64,000 nucleotides of DNA. Source: Phoebastria nigripes (taxonomy: Eukaryota; Chordata; Aves; Procellariiformes; Diomedeidae). The translations under genes and the position numbers were made by a program. Location: contig JAYKAV010002739.1 of NCBI GenBank assembly GCA_035582835.1, positions 818,887 through 882,886 on the forward strand, written 5' to 3'. The notes beneath the pieces were generated by a model. That model did no database searches. It worked only from the letters and a program-made list of their open reading frames with translations, and was not told the DNA's origin. Position 1 is the first letter of the stretch. Each line of letters starts with the position of its first letter. Of the stretch, positions 37,301 to 49,800 are shown piece after piece.

Positions 37301-40300
37301 GACTGTGAGAGCAAAAAGCTTTTGTTAACATTTTCTCTCTTTCTCATATTCAGGGGGACAAAGAGGATCAAATAGTGAAAGGGCAGCCTCTTCCCAGCTT
37401 GCCAAGGGCTGTGGGTGCAGGAGCTATCCCAGGCTATCACTTGTCAGTCCTTTCTGCCTGATAACAGTAGGATTTATGAATGAAACCCTTGGAGGAGAAA
37501 CCCAGCAGGACTATGCCTGTTATTCAACAATATTTTTCAGAGAACAAAGAGATTTTTTAAAATAAAACAATNTGTATATGCCACAGCACCAAACACAGAT
37601 GGCACAAGGGGACTCGATAGCTAGCAGTCTAACGAGCTCCCTGATGGTTATTGGACTGGTTAGGTTATTAGGGGCAGGAGTGTCCTGGTAGCTCCATCAG
37701 TGTCACCAGGAGAAAGAGGAGAAAAAATGAATGGGAATAAGAGAATGAGAACATAGCCAGGGGCTTAGAAAAAGACCTTTAACAACATGGTCATTATATT
37801 AGAAATCTAGAAGCTGCTTTAGGCAGCACTTCAACAACTCATAATAGCAAAAAAAGTAATATAAAAGAAAGATAAAGCCTTTTGAACAACACAAGTCTTT
37901 TCTTTCCATTCCTTGAATGGACGAAATAACGTCTATCTGGTAGTTTTCCTGCTAGCTGGAATCATATCCTTTCCTTGCAATACACATAGCTTATTGCAGT
38001 TCAATTTTTTCCAGAAACTATGAGACAGATCAGCATCCCATTATTCTAGGTCCAGCAAAAACACAAAACAAAGAAATGTTGTTGCCCCACAGTGTTAATA
38101 ATCTGAGGAGATAAGATAAAGGGTGGGAGAAAAGAATTATCACTTATGAGAGAGAAAAGAGGGAGGGGGCATACGTCTAGCCGCAGCTAGCTACTAACTG
38201 CAGGCAGTAGGTGTATGTACTATCCTGTCTAGTGCGACTCGGGGAGAAAGAGAGCAGTGAATCCATACCTTTGATTAGCCCAGCTTAACAGAGACACAAA
38301 ATGCTGAAAGAAAATAAAACCTTCCTGAAATTGCACATGCAAGACTGGAGTTTATCCTCCACAGAAATACTAAAAGTAAAATGAAATGCCTTGCAGCACT
38401 CTGCATTAGTTTGGGAAAAAAACACACAAATGGAATCTGAGAGTTAATCTGGAAATGATTTTTCTATGCAGATTTTTTTTTCACTGGAAGACACTTCAGC
38501 AGTTTTTTAAATCTGTTTTAGCTATACAGAAAACATCTAACAAACCAGAGGACTAATTTTTCATCTCCTGACCTGGGGCCACTTACCTCAAAAAACAAAG
38601 TTCACAACCAATTTATCTTCACAGGTGCCTGGAAACATAACATGCCTCAGTACTTTGATGCCTGCTGGGTCTTCCAGCAATGAGAGCGCTATCCAAGGGA
38701 AGAACGTTCTTTGCCAGAAATAATGCTCTGAGGAAGCTAGTTGCAGCCCTGTTTGTTAGTTCATTTTCTCTAGGGTAATGCCAGCTCTTCCTCCAAGGTA
38801 CTATCATTCACAGAACAGCTGGAGAGAAGCCCACATTGCAGAAATCACAACCACTACCCTCTGACAATACTGGTCAAAAAGCCCGTAACCATTCTGTTTC
38901 TCTTGTCATCTTCCAGAACTTAACGCAGTAGTAGTAACGTGCTCAAAATGCCACAGGCACTGCCATCATTGTATTGCAACGCTGACTACTTGTCTCTCTA
39001 AAGCCATCCCTACAGGACATTTCATTACCAGTACTGTTTTAAAGCAGTGGAATGAAAAACATATAGCACATGTTCTTCAGGGCCTTGAGGGTTTTTTCAG
39101 AACGAAATAAAGTTTGAAGAACCCTTGTCCTCTTGTATGCAAATACTCCTGTTAGGGTAAAGCAGTAGTTTGCATCACAGCACACAGAAAATGCATATGT
39201 GCCTGTATATCTTGTGAATAAGAGTAGGAAGACTCTAAAGACAGAGAATAATACAGAGCAATAAAAGCTGTTGAGGGAGGTGGGAACGGAAATCCTGGCT
39301 GAGAAAATACAGGATATACAAATAAACTGAAGAAACACACTTCTGTTTCTTGTCAGACTAGTGAAAACAGGACGAAGGAATAACCCCGTCATGTTTGAGA
39401 TGCACCTAATGCATTCTTACGCCGAACACCCGTTCAATGTTAGCAGGATTCTGCTTCAGGCTGTGCACTAGGAATAAGGGCAAAGCAAGGTACGTTTTAG
39501 ATCATTATCTGTATACATATTCTTTTTCAAAAGACAGAGCTTTTCAGTAGTTTCTTCCCACCTAACTTTAGACATTTGCTTGAATAGTCTATGTTGGTAA
39601 GATATTTGGTCCTAGCTTCCTTCATAGTCAAAGGAAAGACATTGGCTTGCCCAGAGTATGGTTAAGCTCTGCAGACACCTATGGGGATTATCAAGGAAAT
39701 GTAAGCCAGGTATGGCTGCATCTCAAAGGCAAACAGAGACACTGGGCAGTGCATGGCATGCCTGGTCATCCTCACTATCGAGATGAGAAGACCTGTTTGG
39801 TGGCTTATATTGGTTTCCAACCCATGTATCAATATGCCAGGAAACAGGGGAAGAAAAGGTGGTGCGCGCCCAGGTCTTGCCTGAGCAAACAGGGNTGCAG
39901 CCTAGTTTCTCCCTGAACCACAGGCACATCTTATGCACCTAACCTGAATCTAGGGTAAGCACCAAAACTTAGGCAGCCAAAANTGAGCCTTTACGTCTAA
40001 TCTTTATCTAGAGCAGCACCGCACCACTCCCACTGACATCCATTTCGCCCGCCTTAGGTAAGGATCTGTACCTACACCCACGTAAAGAGGCAGGGATTGA
40101 AGGGATTAGATGCGTACACAGTGGAAAAAACACAGTAAAATACATAAATAAAGTACATTGCTTTTCAAAATCTATTTTAAAACCTGTGTGGGTTTCCTCT
40201 GATCTTCTCTCCCCCTCACCTTTTCCCCCGTTAGCACACTTGAATGAAGAATAAAAAAACAACGCAAGATTTCAAACGTGTCATTTTAGCTGCCTGAAGC

Positions 40301-40598
40301 ACTTTTAACTTACTGTGTTTATGGTACAGCTAAAACAGAATCAGATAATGCCAAGCAGTCTATCATCGTAGGTTGCACCAAAGGATTAATTGAAGGTTTA
40401 TGCTGGAGTGCTATGCTATTCTTATAAACAAAAACCCGTTACCTCAGTTACTGAGGCTGTAAGTTTTTGAGTTCAGTGATTTGCATTTTTCATACACTTT
40501 TAGTGACTAAGAAGGGAGGGTTGGAGCAAGCTTTAGGGGACTGTTATGCTGGAATCACTTATTTTACATTTCATGGCAGATTATTTATATCCTTCTGG

Positions 40599-40613
40599 AA
40601 AAAAAAAAAAAAA
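40599..40613. repeat. Poly(A) run of 15
   Basis: A plain A homopolymer with no recognisable retroposon upstream. Confidence 0.9.
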
Positions 40614-40651
40614 GTAGAGGTAAGACTGAAGAACAAAACCCAAATCAGTAT

Positions 40652-40675
40652 CAATGCTGTGTTCAATGCTGTGTT
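40652..40675. repeat. Tandem 12-bp duplication
   Basis: CAATGCTGTGTT is present twice, head to tail, with no mismatch. Confidence 0.9.
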
Positions 40676-41814
40676 CATTTTGTTCTCCTCCATCTCTATT
40701 CCTTCATCCCACACAGACCTCCTGGCAGCCTTTCTTATCTGGATTCACAAAATAGGCTCCCTCTTATCACTTTCAATTTTTGCTTGAAGACTTAGACTTG
40801 TTTTAGCTGCAGTGTCCACTATGTGTTAATCAACAAAGCCTGTGGAAGAGAGCGCTTCCCTCCACTCTAATTGCAGCTTTCGTGCTTCTTCATGCAGAGC
40901 CTTAGCTTTTTCTTTTCCAGTTGATGAGCCTGAAAACTCTTAAAGATGGGATTTTCTTATTCTGGGAGCTTACACCAGGCTGAAAATACCACCATCAGCG
41001 AATAGACCCTTATTATGGAGGTTATTGAGGAATGCTATTCAGAAAACTGCTGAAATCACGTTGAAAGGTAATTCTACATTCACAGTTATCAGGCAATAAG
41101 TTTGGAGAAGTCTAAACCATTTGTTGTTGCTCTTGCTGTGGTTGCTCGCTTCCTTATTTGATTGCAGATACAACTCAAAGAAGAGAGAATAAGCCCAATA
41201 GGATATTTGTACTTTTGCCTATGACAGACTCAGACTACCGAAGTCAAATAAAAATGATTTTGTATGAGGAGTTGCAAATCAATGCTATTGCATGCATTTG
41301 AAAACATACAGTTCCGTTTTATAACTTTTGATCCAGGACAAGTTTGTCAACTTTTGAGTAAATTTAATTTGATGCACACTTCAGGAGAGGGAGGGAAAAG
41401 TACCCAAAGCGCTCTGGATTTTGTAGTATTTCAGCCTCAACCCCTGCACCATTCTGTTCTTGTGCCTGGTTTGGGATTGTGACAGCTGAAGTAACACAGC
41501 TTAACACAGAAAGCTTAGTGTATGAAGGTATTTTCAAGAAATGAGAGAGTAACCTGCAGGATTCTGTAGTAACCTGCCAAAGTCCTGATGTGGGGAGACC
41601 TAGACACTAGCTCATGGGATAGGAGAGTGTGATCTGCTGCCAGGCTGGCTGGAGTATCCTGGGAAAGCTGAGCCAGCTCAAGCCAGGCTTGACAGGAGGA
41701 GGAAGCCTCTCCCTTCCTCCAAGCCCAAGTTTGCCTGCAGAGAGGCCCACTTGCAATGGATCACCAGATTAACTCTGAAGAACCCAGCTGGAGAGGTGCT
41801 AAACCATTGCAGCA

Positions 41815-41850
41815 GTGCTTCACATTGGGGCAGTTGCGCTTGTGAAGCAC
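41815..41850. repeat. 10-bp inverted repeat with 16-base loop
   Basis: GTGCTTCACA (41815-41824) pairs perfectly with TGTGAAGCAC (41841-41850) around a G-rich loop. A second GAGGTGCT upstream (41793-41800) could pair with AGCACCTC instead, an alternative fold. Confidence 0.85.
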
Positions 41851-44800
41851 CTCAACTTATGCCCTGACTGCCCCAGAACTTCACACTTTGCCTCTACTCC
41901 TGCCATGCAGCAGAAGCAAGTGGTGGGACCAATCTTCAGCTGGTAAAAATCAGCATCATCCCATTCATTTTGCCAGAGCAGTACTAAGCCACAGAATACA
42001 GCCCTGTTCCTGCCAGTCTGTCACTAGCAATCACCTTCCTAAAGAAAACAACATTTTATATTGTTTGGGGTTTTCCAAATAAAACATATGCCATTCTGTT
42101 AAAAGAAATTACATCAGTGATTAAATAAAACCTGAACTGCATGGTTATAATCTTGTCCCTACTGTACAGAAAAATGGAGCACAAGTGCCTGCCATAAGGT
42201 TATTATATAACTCAAGTGCAGTGGGGATTTCCTAACCGTTTAGTGTACCACAGAGGCAGTTTCCTGGATATATAGCAATAGGTCATGGGAAAGGCCTGCC
42301 TCTTGGGCACAATGATACCTGGCAGATATAATTGAGAATTTTCTAATAAAGCCTGCATTTAGGACTGCCACCTGCCCAGTGTGCTGTATTAGTGATGATG
42401 GAGCTGGCAATGCTGGTCATCATTGTTGTGGCTTTTCTCCTGCAGAATCAATATTCCGAGATATGGGAAGAAGAGCAACGTGAGTTTCTGGGAATTTGAG
42501 AATGAATTCCAGAGTATCACCACAAAATTAATGAAAGCCACATCCTTGGTCATCCATGGCTACTCTGCCATTGGCTCACTTCATTGTGGGGAAGATCATC
42601 AGACCTAAGGAAGTTTGGGTCTGGCAAGATAAATACTAGTTATAAAATCTCATGGTGTGGATAAATGTGACTGGACTCAGTGCCACAGAGGCTGATTTGA
42701 CTGCTAGAGCATGTTGGGATTAAGTATTTCCCACTAGTTCTGGCTGATGTGAAGAAAGGAAATGAAAATTTCAATGACTTTAAAATAATGGAAGGCCAGG
42801 AGTGATGTAAGTAAAAAGGAGGAACAGTAAATAGAAGTGGGGAAAAGGAAAACTCAGAACGCCCTGGTCAGACTAATAGAATTGTGTAGATAAGTGAGTC
42901 AGGCAATTAAACATAACAAAATAATGAAATAGGGAGAGAATATGAAATAAGAAAAAGCTGAAAGTTACAATTTTTTTTTTTAAAAAGAGGCATTATGATA
43001 AATGCTGCTTCCTTTTAGTCTAGCATAAGCCAGGAGTAACTCTATTGCCATTAGTGAGCAACACGAATGTCAGCAAAAAATTCAGATTTTATACCAGTGC
43101 AGTCTGTGAGCACATTTTGACTACTGTAACCCAAAGGAAATTATTCCAACACAGTGGAATGAAAATGAATTTCAACCACTGTCTATATTTCTGGTTGCTT
43201 ATATTATAAAAAGAAACAGGTTTGTTACAGATGTAGAAAAGATAGAACTGGGAAAATTGAGGGATTTGAAATTACTAATTACTTAAAAAACAAAATCATA
43301 CCGAGAACAGAGGTGGATGCAGAGGAGATCCATGGTAAAGGCATGCGATTCTGTTTTGTACTTCCAAGATTTTAATCTTTTTAAACTAATTCAAATAATG
43401 ACACGAACACAACATATTCTTGATACAAAGTAGTTAAGTGAAAAGAAGCTGACATTAAACACATGGGTTCAGGGAGAGAAGAAAAGGGGGAAAGGCATAA
43501 GAAGGTAAAACAGTTATGCAGGGCCCAAAAGCATTTTGATATTTATATAGGTAACAAAAGCATTGGGACTCCTTAGAAAAGCATTATATAGATAACAAGT
43601 TACGGCACTCCACATGGGGACACAATACCATGGAGCAGCTCGAAGAGAAGAGGGGGAATGTCGTGTTTTAATACCATTCCTAGGAGAAGGGAAAGGACAA
43701 ACTGGGGCTGGCAGAATTCATTAGGTCCTGGAAAGTAAAGTGGGTACCTCCTAACCAAAATCAGGGCAGATTATCATAATGCCTCCTGTCTGCTAATTCG
43801 CTCAGTAAAATCTGATGAATAAAGAAAAAAAAACCAAAAGACTTTTNATGCTATCCATTCTCAGACTGAGGGCAACTGAAAGAGATACGAGCTGATATGA
43901 AATCTGGTTGCTCTGATTAATTTACCATGTAATACAGTGTTTTCCTCAGCTTTGAATTTACTAATAACATAAGTAAAGGCAATAGTAAATAATTAATATA
44001 CTGAATAGGCATGAAAATAATATTTTCAGCTAGATGATCATCTAGTACCAAAATAATCTTTAATGTATTCTGCAATTGTGTTTGAGAGGTTGAAGACTAA
44101 TGAGGTGAATTGAGCAATTCTTTGATGTTATAAGTTGAAGACTCTTTCCAGAATCCCATTATTATTTTAAGGGCAAAATGACATGTCAATCAATGTATTT
44201 AAAACAAGACTGAAGTCATCTGGCAGGCTAGCTAATTCCAGTATAATGCCACAGTTTATGTTCAGAGCATTATTATGGAATAGACAATAGCTAGTTGAGC
44301 TTTGTTGAGCCAATTCACAAAACCCTTGCTGAATACATATAAAAACCTTTTTCATAAATCTCCAATAAGATTAAGTCAGAGTGACTTTTGCCCAAATATG
44401 AGTTTGAAAACAGAAAAAGAAATCATAGGTTTAGGATATAAGAATTAGAGAGAGAAAATAGAGTTATAAGCATGAAAGCCAGTCAAAGTCACCCCAAATT
44501 TGAAAGTGTTGGCTCATGCTACAGTGTCAGATTGAAGAATTGTAGGATGGAAGAGAAACCAAATACTGTTATGTCTGGGAAGATCCTAGAGCTGATGTAA
44601 CAGGTATGCAGATTTGTCTAGGCAGTGGACTTGTAAGGTGTTAAATGAAAAAATGTCTCCATCCTTTTATGCATCTTCTTTGCAACAGGAAATGTCGTTC
44701 AGACATCTTATGGTTCTCACATATTCTCAAATGGCCAGAGGTGTCATCTGCAGAAGTCTAGGAGGCCAATACAGTTATCTATATCCTCTGGTCAGACCTA

Positions 44801-45289
44801 TTAGGAATCGTATGTATGTAGAGGCTTGCACAAGTTCTCTACTCTGCTTCAAATTTCTCTCATACTAAATAAATCACACAAAGCATTACTCTGAGAAATA
44901 AGTTCTCGCTGCGTTGTTGCACTTTCTTATGAAAGCTTCAAAAAGATGCCAACATTTTCATATTTAGCACTCTAAATACCTGTATAAATCTAATTTATCC
45001 ATTGCTTAAAAAGACTGTATCTTCTCTCTTTTTGTGATCTGAAAGTCTACACAAAATTAATATTAAAAGAANATGGCTGGTCCTCCCTCTTTAATAAGTA
45101 AAAGATGGTTCATTATCATGCATTGTCTGTGCTTAAATCTCTGTCTGTTGTTCTCAAGATGACATGTAAATATTGAGGAAATAAGCAGTAGAGTCACTCC
45201 CTCTTAGTCAGATCTGCTGATTATAATTCATCCTTATCTCAACTGCTGTAGCACTCTTGCAATTAGCTGAGCATGATTCCTCCTTTCTG

Positions 45290-45345
45290 CAAGCCAGTCC
45301 CTGTCCCAAAAGAGTTTACAGTCTAAAGGGTCAAGGCAAAGTGGA
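45290..45345 (-). mobile_element. Short relic of the same MIR/L2-like repeat
   Basis: CCAGTCCCTGTCCCAAAAGAG followed by TTTACAGTCTAAAGGGTCAAGGC closely resembles the widespread amniote motif 'GTCCCTGCCCCAAAGAGCTTACAATCTAAG'. This is also the middle section of the relic at 55085-55300, in the same orientation. Only this core is recognisable and both flanks have decayed. Confidence 0.5.
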
Positions 45346-46626
45346 TAAAAATACTCCTTATATACAGAATGAATAATCCAGTAGTGGCAAACACCATTTG
45401 ACTCCATGCTCTTTTTGCTTGTATGTATTAATGTGATTGTATCGGGGACGGCTTGTTCAGGAAGAGGGTAGGAGATCAAGCATGAAGGTTTTGGGAGAAG
45501 CTGGGGCAAACAGCCCCTGGGCCCAAGGGATGTAATGTTGAGGGCGAATGGTCCAGGAAAACCCAGGCAATGTCAGCATTGTCATTGCTGATACTGTGCC
45601 ACATGTCATTGGCTTCTTCTTGCAGTTTCTCCACATGAAAAAAACATTTTAACTGCTAAAATAATAACATAAGCTACGGGCTGTGCAGTCTGGATTTATT
45701 CAGCTCTTTGCAAGCCCAGCTGAAAAAATGGAAATAATTGCTGAAAATGCCAGGCAAGAAGCCACTCTTCTCTCCACCAACAAAACGTCTGCATGTCTGT
45801 AGAAGGGCTTTTGCGCTCTTTGGTATGACGAAGTGGGAGACGGCAGATTGCAGAGTCTGTCCCCAGAGAGGAGGTTTCCTCTGCAGTGACACTGTAGAAG
45901 TAGTTTCTCTCACCGTAACACAGTACAGGAAGCATGCCCCACTCCCAAAAAGGCTGGTGCACCATGCTAGCCTGATGCAATGAGAATAATTTTCAGAAGA
46001 GGACAAGCAAATAAATTTTTCATAGTATTATTACATTGGCACATTTTGCAAGAACTGCTGGTAATCACAACTAAGGCAGCAGAGGCTAAACTCTTCTTAT
46101 AAAATAAAAAATTAACAACTGAAAAATCAGGTTTGACTCTTCTGACAGCACACTTTTTTACATTTTGTAATAGAGTCTATGGACACTAGTGGACATAAGT
46201 AGTGCCTTGCTAGACTATGAAAAATAGCAAATTCTCTCACACCATGTAGGTAGAACAGTATTCAAGTGTCTGCTGCTATTTTTCCTTATGCTTTTATCAG
46301 ACTGAGCATACCATATCAACAGTATATCACAGCAGGTAGAAAGAGTGCAAAGTAGTTTTGTATAGACCTGCTAATGTGTGTGAATCTGTTCCTTTTTTCC
46401 CTATTAAATAACAGTCCTGATGATTGTACTTGGCAAGATTCTTTTTCTTTTACATTTTTAAATTTAAATTTTACACATTAAATTTAATGAATGTATGTTG
46501 TGGTTTAACCCCAGTTAGCAACTAAGCACCACAGAGCCATTCACTCACCCTTCCCCCAACCAGTGGGATGGGGGAGAGAATAGGACAACCAAAAGTAAGA
46601 AAACTCATGGATTGAGATAAGAACAG

Positions 46627-46632
46627 TTTAAT
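46627..46632 (-). promoter_or_regulatory. Poly(A) signal ATTAAA of the solo LTR
   Basis: The minus strand reads AGTATTAAACTG, an ATTAAA hexamer just downstream of the (ATT)n tract and upstream of the U5-like end. Its position after the TATA box supports the minus orientation of the LTR. Confidence 0.5.
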
Positions 46633-46638
46633 ACTTGA

Positions 46639-46640
<2 letters not shown>

Positions 46641-46674
<34 letters not shown>
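46641..46674. repeat. (AAT)n microsatellite inside the LTR
   Basis: About 11 uninterrupted TAA/AAT triplets. From memory, related LTR copies carry a shorter and less regular ATT-rich stretch here, so this is probably an in-place expansion. Likely polymorphic in length. Confidence 0.95.
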
Positions 46675-46696
46675 TTGTAATGAAAAGTAAAACAAT

Positions 46697-46715
46697 GAGA
46701 GAGAGAGAGAGAGAG
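46697..46715. repeat. (GA)n microsatellite inside the LTR
   Basis: An uninterrupted GA dinucleotide run of 19 bases, 22 bp from the (AAT)n tract, next to a G+C-rich CCCGGGGCGGGG stretch of the LTR. Confidence 0.95.
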
Positions 46716-46834
46716 GAACAAAACCCGGGGCGGGGGGCCAGGGGGGAACAAGTGATGCAACTGCTCACCACCCATCGACCGATACCCAGACAGTCCCCAA
46801 GCAGTGATTGCTGCCCCCCAGCCAAGTCCCCCCA

Positions 46835-46845
46835 GCTTATATACC
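46835..46845 (-). promoter_or_regulatory. TATA box of the solo LTR (U3 promoter)
   Basis: The minus strand reads GGTATATAAGC. It lies about 270 bp from the LTR 5' end, downstream of the conserved CCAAAGGGATATTCC stretch, which is where the U3 promoter sits in this type of LTR. Transcription would run toward lower coordinates. Whether it is active today cannot be told from sequence. Confidence 0.6.
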
Positions 46846-49800
46846 GAGCATGATATCATATGGTATGGAATATCCCTTTGGCCAGTTTGGGTCCGCTGTC
46901 CTGGCTATACTCCCTCCAAGCTTCTTGTGCAACTGCTCGCTGGCAGAGTATGGGAAGCTGAAAAGTCCTTGACTTAGTATAAACACCGCTTAGCAACAAC
47001 TAAAACATGAGTTTGTTATCACATTATCCTCATGCTAAATCCAAAACACAGCACTATACCAGCTACTAGGAAGAAAATTAACTCTATCATCTCAGCCAAA
47101 ACCAGGACAACATATTAAAGGTCAGAGGCACAAAGGAAACATTTACCACTACAGCACAATGTGAGAAAGCTGAAGAATATCAGCAATAATGAACACAGGC
47201 AAGAGACCTCTAACAACGTTGCATTATTTAAGGCCATTTCTCTGTAATTTGAACTGTGTGTTTTGCTGAAAGTACAGCTAAGAAAAGTCTAAAACCAGGA
47301 CACATATATTGCAATTACTTCATTATCAGAGGAAATCTAGAAGGAATAATTCAAATTTCTAGAATAAAAAGCACCAGTAGCAAGCAGTAAGAGAAATAAG
47401 AAAGTGAGTGTGAGTACATATTACTATCCAATCCTTCTTTTTCTTTATTGCTTCCTAATCATGACTTCTAACATATTATGCAGTCAAAGACAAAAGAAAA
47501 TTAAGTTCAGAATACTAAAATGCCATCTCTTTCCCTTGTTGCTTTCTGTGTCCCCCACCTACGATGCCAAGCACAACCACCACCGATCAACATACTCAAC
47601 CCTGGTCTTTGAGAAGGGAACACCCTAAATGATTGTGTGAATCTTCTGTCAACACCTTATTGATATTACAGCCTCTTCCCTGCCCTGCTATGTTGTGAAC
47701 ATGCTGCAGAACACAGTGAGAGAGGATGGGGCACATGGGGACACGCCAAGAGCTGTAATGGTAGAAAACTTTTAGTCCATAAACACAGGATCGACCTTGT
47801 CTATCTTTAGTCAGGTAAAAGTCAGGTGGCTAATCTAAGCCAGTCACTGAAGTTGACCAAGCAGCAGTCCTTAGTACTAATAATACTGTCAGTACTAAAT
47901 AGCATAAGGTATAATAGTATATAGTATAAAGTAACACTAGAAATAGTTTAAATCAATAGAAACACATGTTTAACAAAGCCAAAGTAAAACTTATACCCCA
48001 ACAAGGCTTTAGACGTGATAGGCAATAAGATGTTTGGAAAATTTTCAAGAAGAGAAATTAGGAGCAAAAACTGAACTGGGTTTTCCTGTGTAGAAAGCCA
48101 TAAGCCAGACTGCAAGGCTGACTGGAAGCTCCTAACAGATATATTTATNTCATTATATGGATTAGGATAACCTGATGTTGGTAATAGCCATTAGTTTTAT
48201 TTAAACAACTCTATATCAGAAATGAGAAGAATAAAAGAAATGCTTTGCTCTGCAGTGCTATTTCTTTTGCACTGATGTTACGTCTGTACAAACCTCCCCA
48301 TTTGCAGATGCCCCATGGCTTTCCCTGAGAAATCAGGCTTTAAGTTAAGATAGCAGAAGTAAGAAGAGATTAGCTAGGTGAGATGAGCCATAAATGAACA
48401 AGGTAACTAATTTCCAGTTAACACCCCTCTAGCAGATTACTAAATTACTCCTGAAATTTTGAACAATGGGCTTCCAATAGCCACTCCTGTAAAGTCAGAC
48501 TCTTCCTAGTAATAGCAAATAAAACAGATCTAATCCTCAGACTGTAACGTCTGAGGCCAAACATCTCTTTTAATCTTCTTAATTCTCCTTACAGCCAATT
48601 CTTTCTTTCTTCCTCACAGAACAGTCAATGATTTCCTCCCTCATCAACTCCCACTCTTCCAAAATACTTCTTCCCATCATAAAGCAAGTTCTTATATTTT
48701 TAAAACCTAACTTCTGACACTGGAACAACTGCAAAAAGCATAATGGCAGGAAGTAATGAAGGTAAGCCCATCATTTCTGAAACCCTCAGGACCTAGAAAG
48801 GGAACAACTTTCTTTGTTCATTAAAAATATTTCACATTCGAAACCACTGGAATAAGACAACATTAAAATGCCCACCTGAGATAATTAGAAATTATATCTG
48901 CACCCAAAAGAGCATATACCTATTGCTATCTGAGAGTGACATCATCACTTCTTTAACAATGCTTGATTGTAATCTATGCATGTGAAAAACTCTTAACGGG
49001 TTTGAAAGCAGCAAATTAAGAAGATACAAAAAAGAGGATTAATACACAAGCATCCTGGACACTGAGTGTGACTTCATTCAGTCTGAGGCACTCCAAAGGC
49101 CTCCTTACCCAAAGTTCTTCTGAAGTATTTTTAATAGTCAAGGAGAAACTGATCGCTCACGAGAAGGGTCTCTGCTAGTCAGTGGAGGCAAGGAAATCCC
49201 TGATATGTCTCCTCCCCTCCAGCTCACATACCAGACTCTGGGGGCTTAGAAGCTGGACTGATTCCAGAGAAAGTTCTCAGTACTGATGAGAAAACATTCT
49301 GCTGAATACTTCTTTCTTAAAAAGTAAAAGCTTTGTTCTCTTTTATTTCACAAGTCACCTGTGTTCCAGTTAAGTGAAGCTAAACAGCAGTATAGAAAAA
49401 GTATGCACCTGTGGCTAAATGGAAGCATTTCTGGAAAAGCTCAAAGCCAGGAAAGTGTATTGCAGTCAATGTTAAAACCTACAGGATTCTGTTAGATATT
49501 CAAGGTGACAAATTGCCCCTTACATTGCTTTCATTGTGTTTTTGAAGAATTGATTGCATTTGCAGTCAAAGCTATTCTCAGAATTATACTGTAAAAGATC
49601 TAAAAGTGCTTGCTTATTATTATGAATGGGTTTAATATTCAACAGATTATTATTTCCCGTTTTCTCTGTACTATTGCCTGTAAGTCAACTTCTTTTTTGG
49701 AGACTTCAGAAGTCTTCAGTGACCAGCTTACTTGTAAGAATGACGTAACCTTTGAAACTAATAAAAACACAGAATGACAAGAATTTAAATAAATTTGAAT

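Larger units (their letters stand above)
29912..46495. other. Long unique stretch with scattered candidates only
   Basis: Contents are the exon-like pieces at 30180 and 35881, the CpG-enriched parts at 31.1-31.9 and 37.2 kb, the A/T tract at 35.5 kb, the hairpin at 41.8 kb and the MIR/L2-like relic at 45.3 kb. A strong minus-strand donor at 38580-38588 (TTTGAG|GTAAGTGG) has stops in all upstream frames, so it could only serve a non-coding RNA. Confidence 0.5.
46496..47109 (-). mobile_element. Solo LTR of an avian endogenous retrovirus
   Basis: This is an isolated long terminal repeat of about 614 bp with no retroviral coding sequence on either side, so it is a solo LTR left by recombination between two LTRs. 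The plus strand opens TGTTGTGGTTTAACCCC and closes AAACCAGGACA. Read on the minus strand it begins TGTCCTGG and ends CCACAACA, giving the canonical TG...CA ends. Minus orientation is shown by a TATA box (46835-46845) followed downstream by an ATTAAA poly(A) signal (46627-46632). From memory, the ends, the GGCCAAAGGGATATTCC stretch of U3 and the 'inverted GTGGTTTAACCCC' terminus match an LTR family very common in passerines and other Neoaves. The exact family name and class (ERVK or ERVL) cannot be fixed by eye. Internal (AAT)n and (GA)n tracts are expansions inside the LTR. Confidence 0.9.

Noticed and set aside
48600..48755. Very strong acceptor CTTTCTTCCTCACAG with donor GAAG|GTAAGC downstream
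   Set aside because: All frames closed by stops.
49107..49175. Minus-strand piece ending ACTTTGG|GTAAGG
   Set aside because: Stops in every frame and a weak acceptor.
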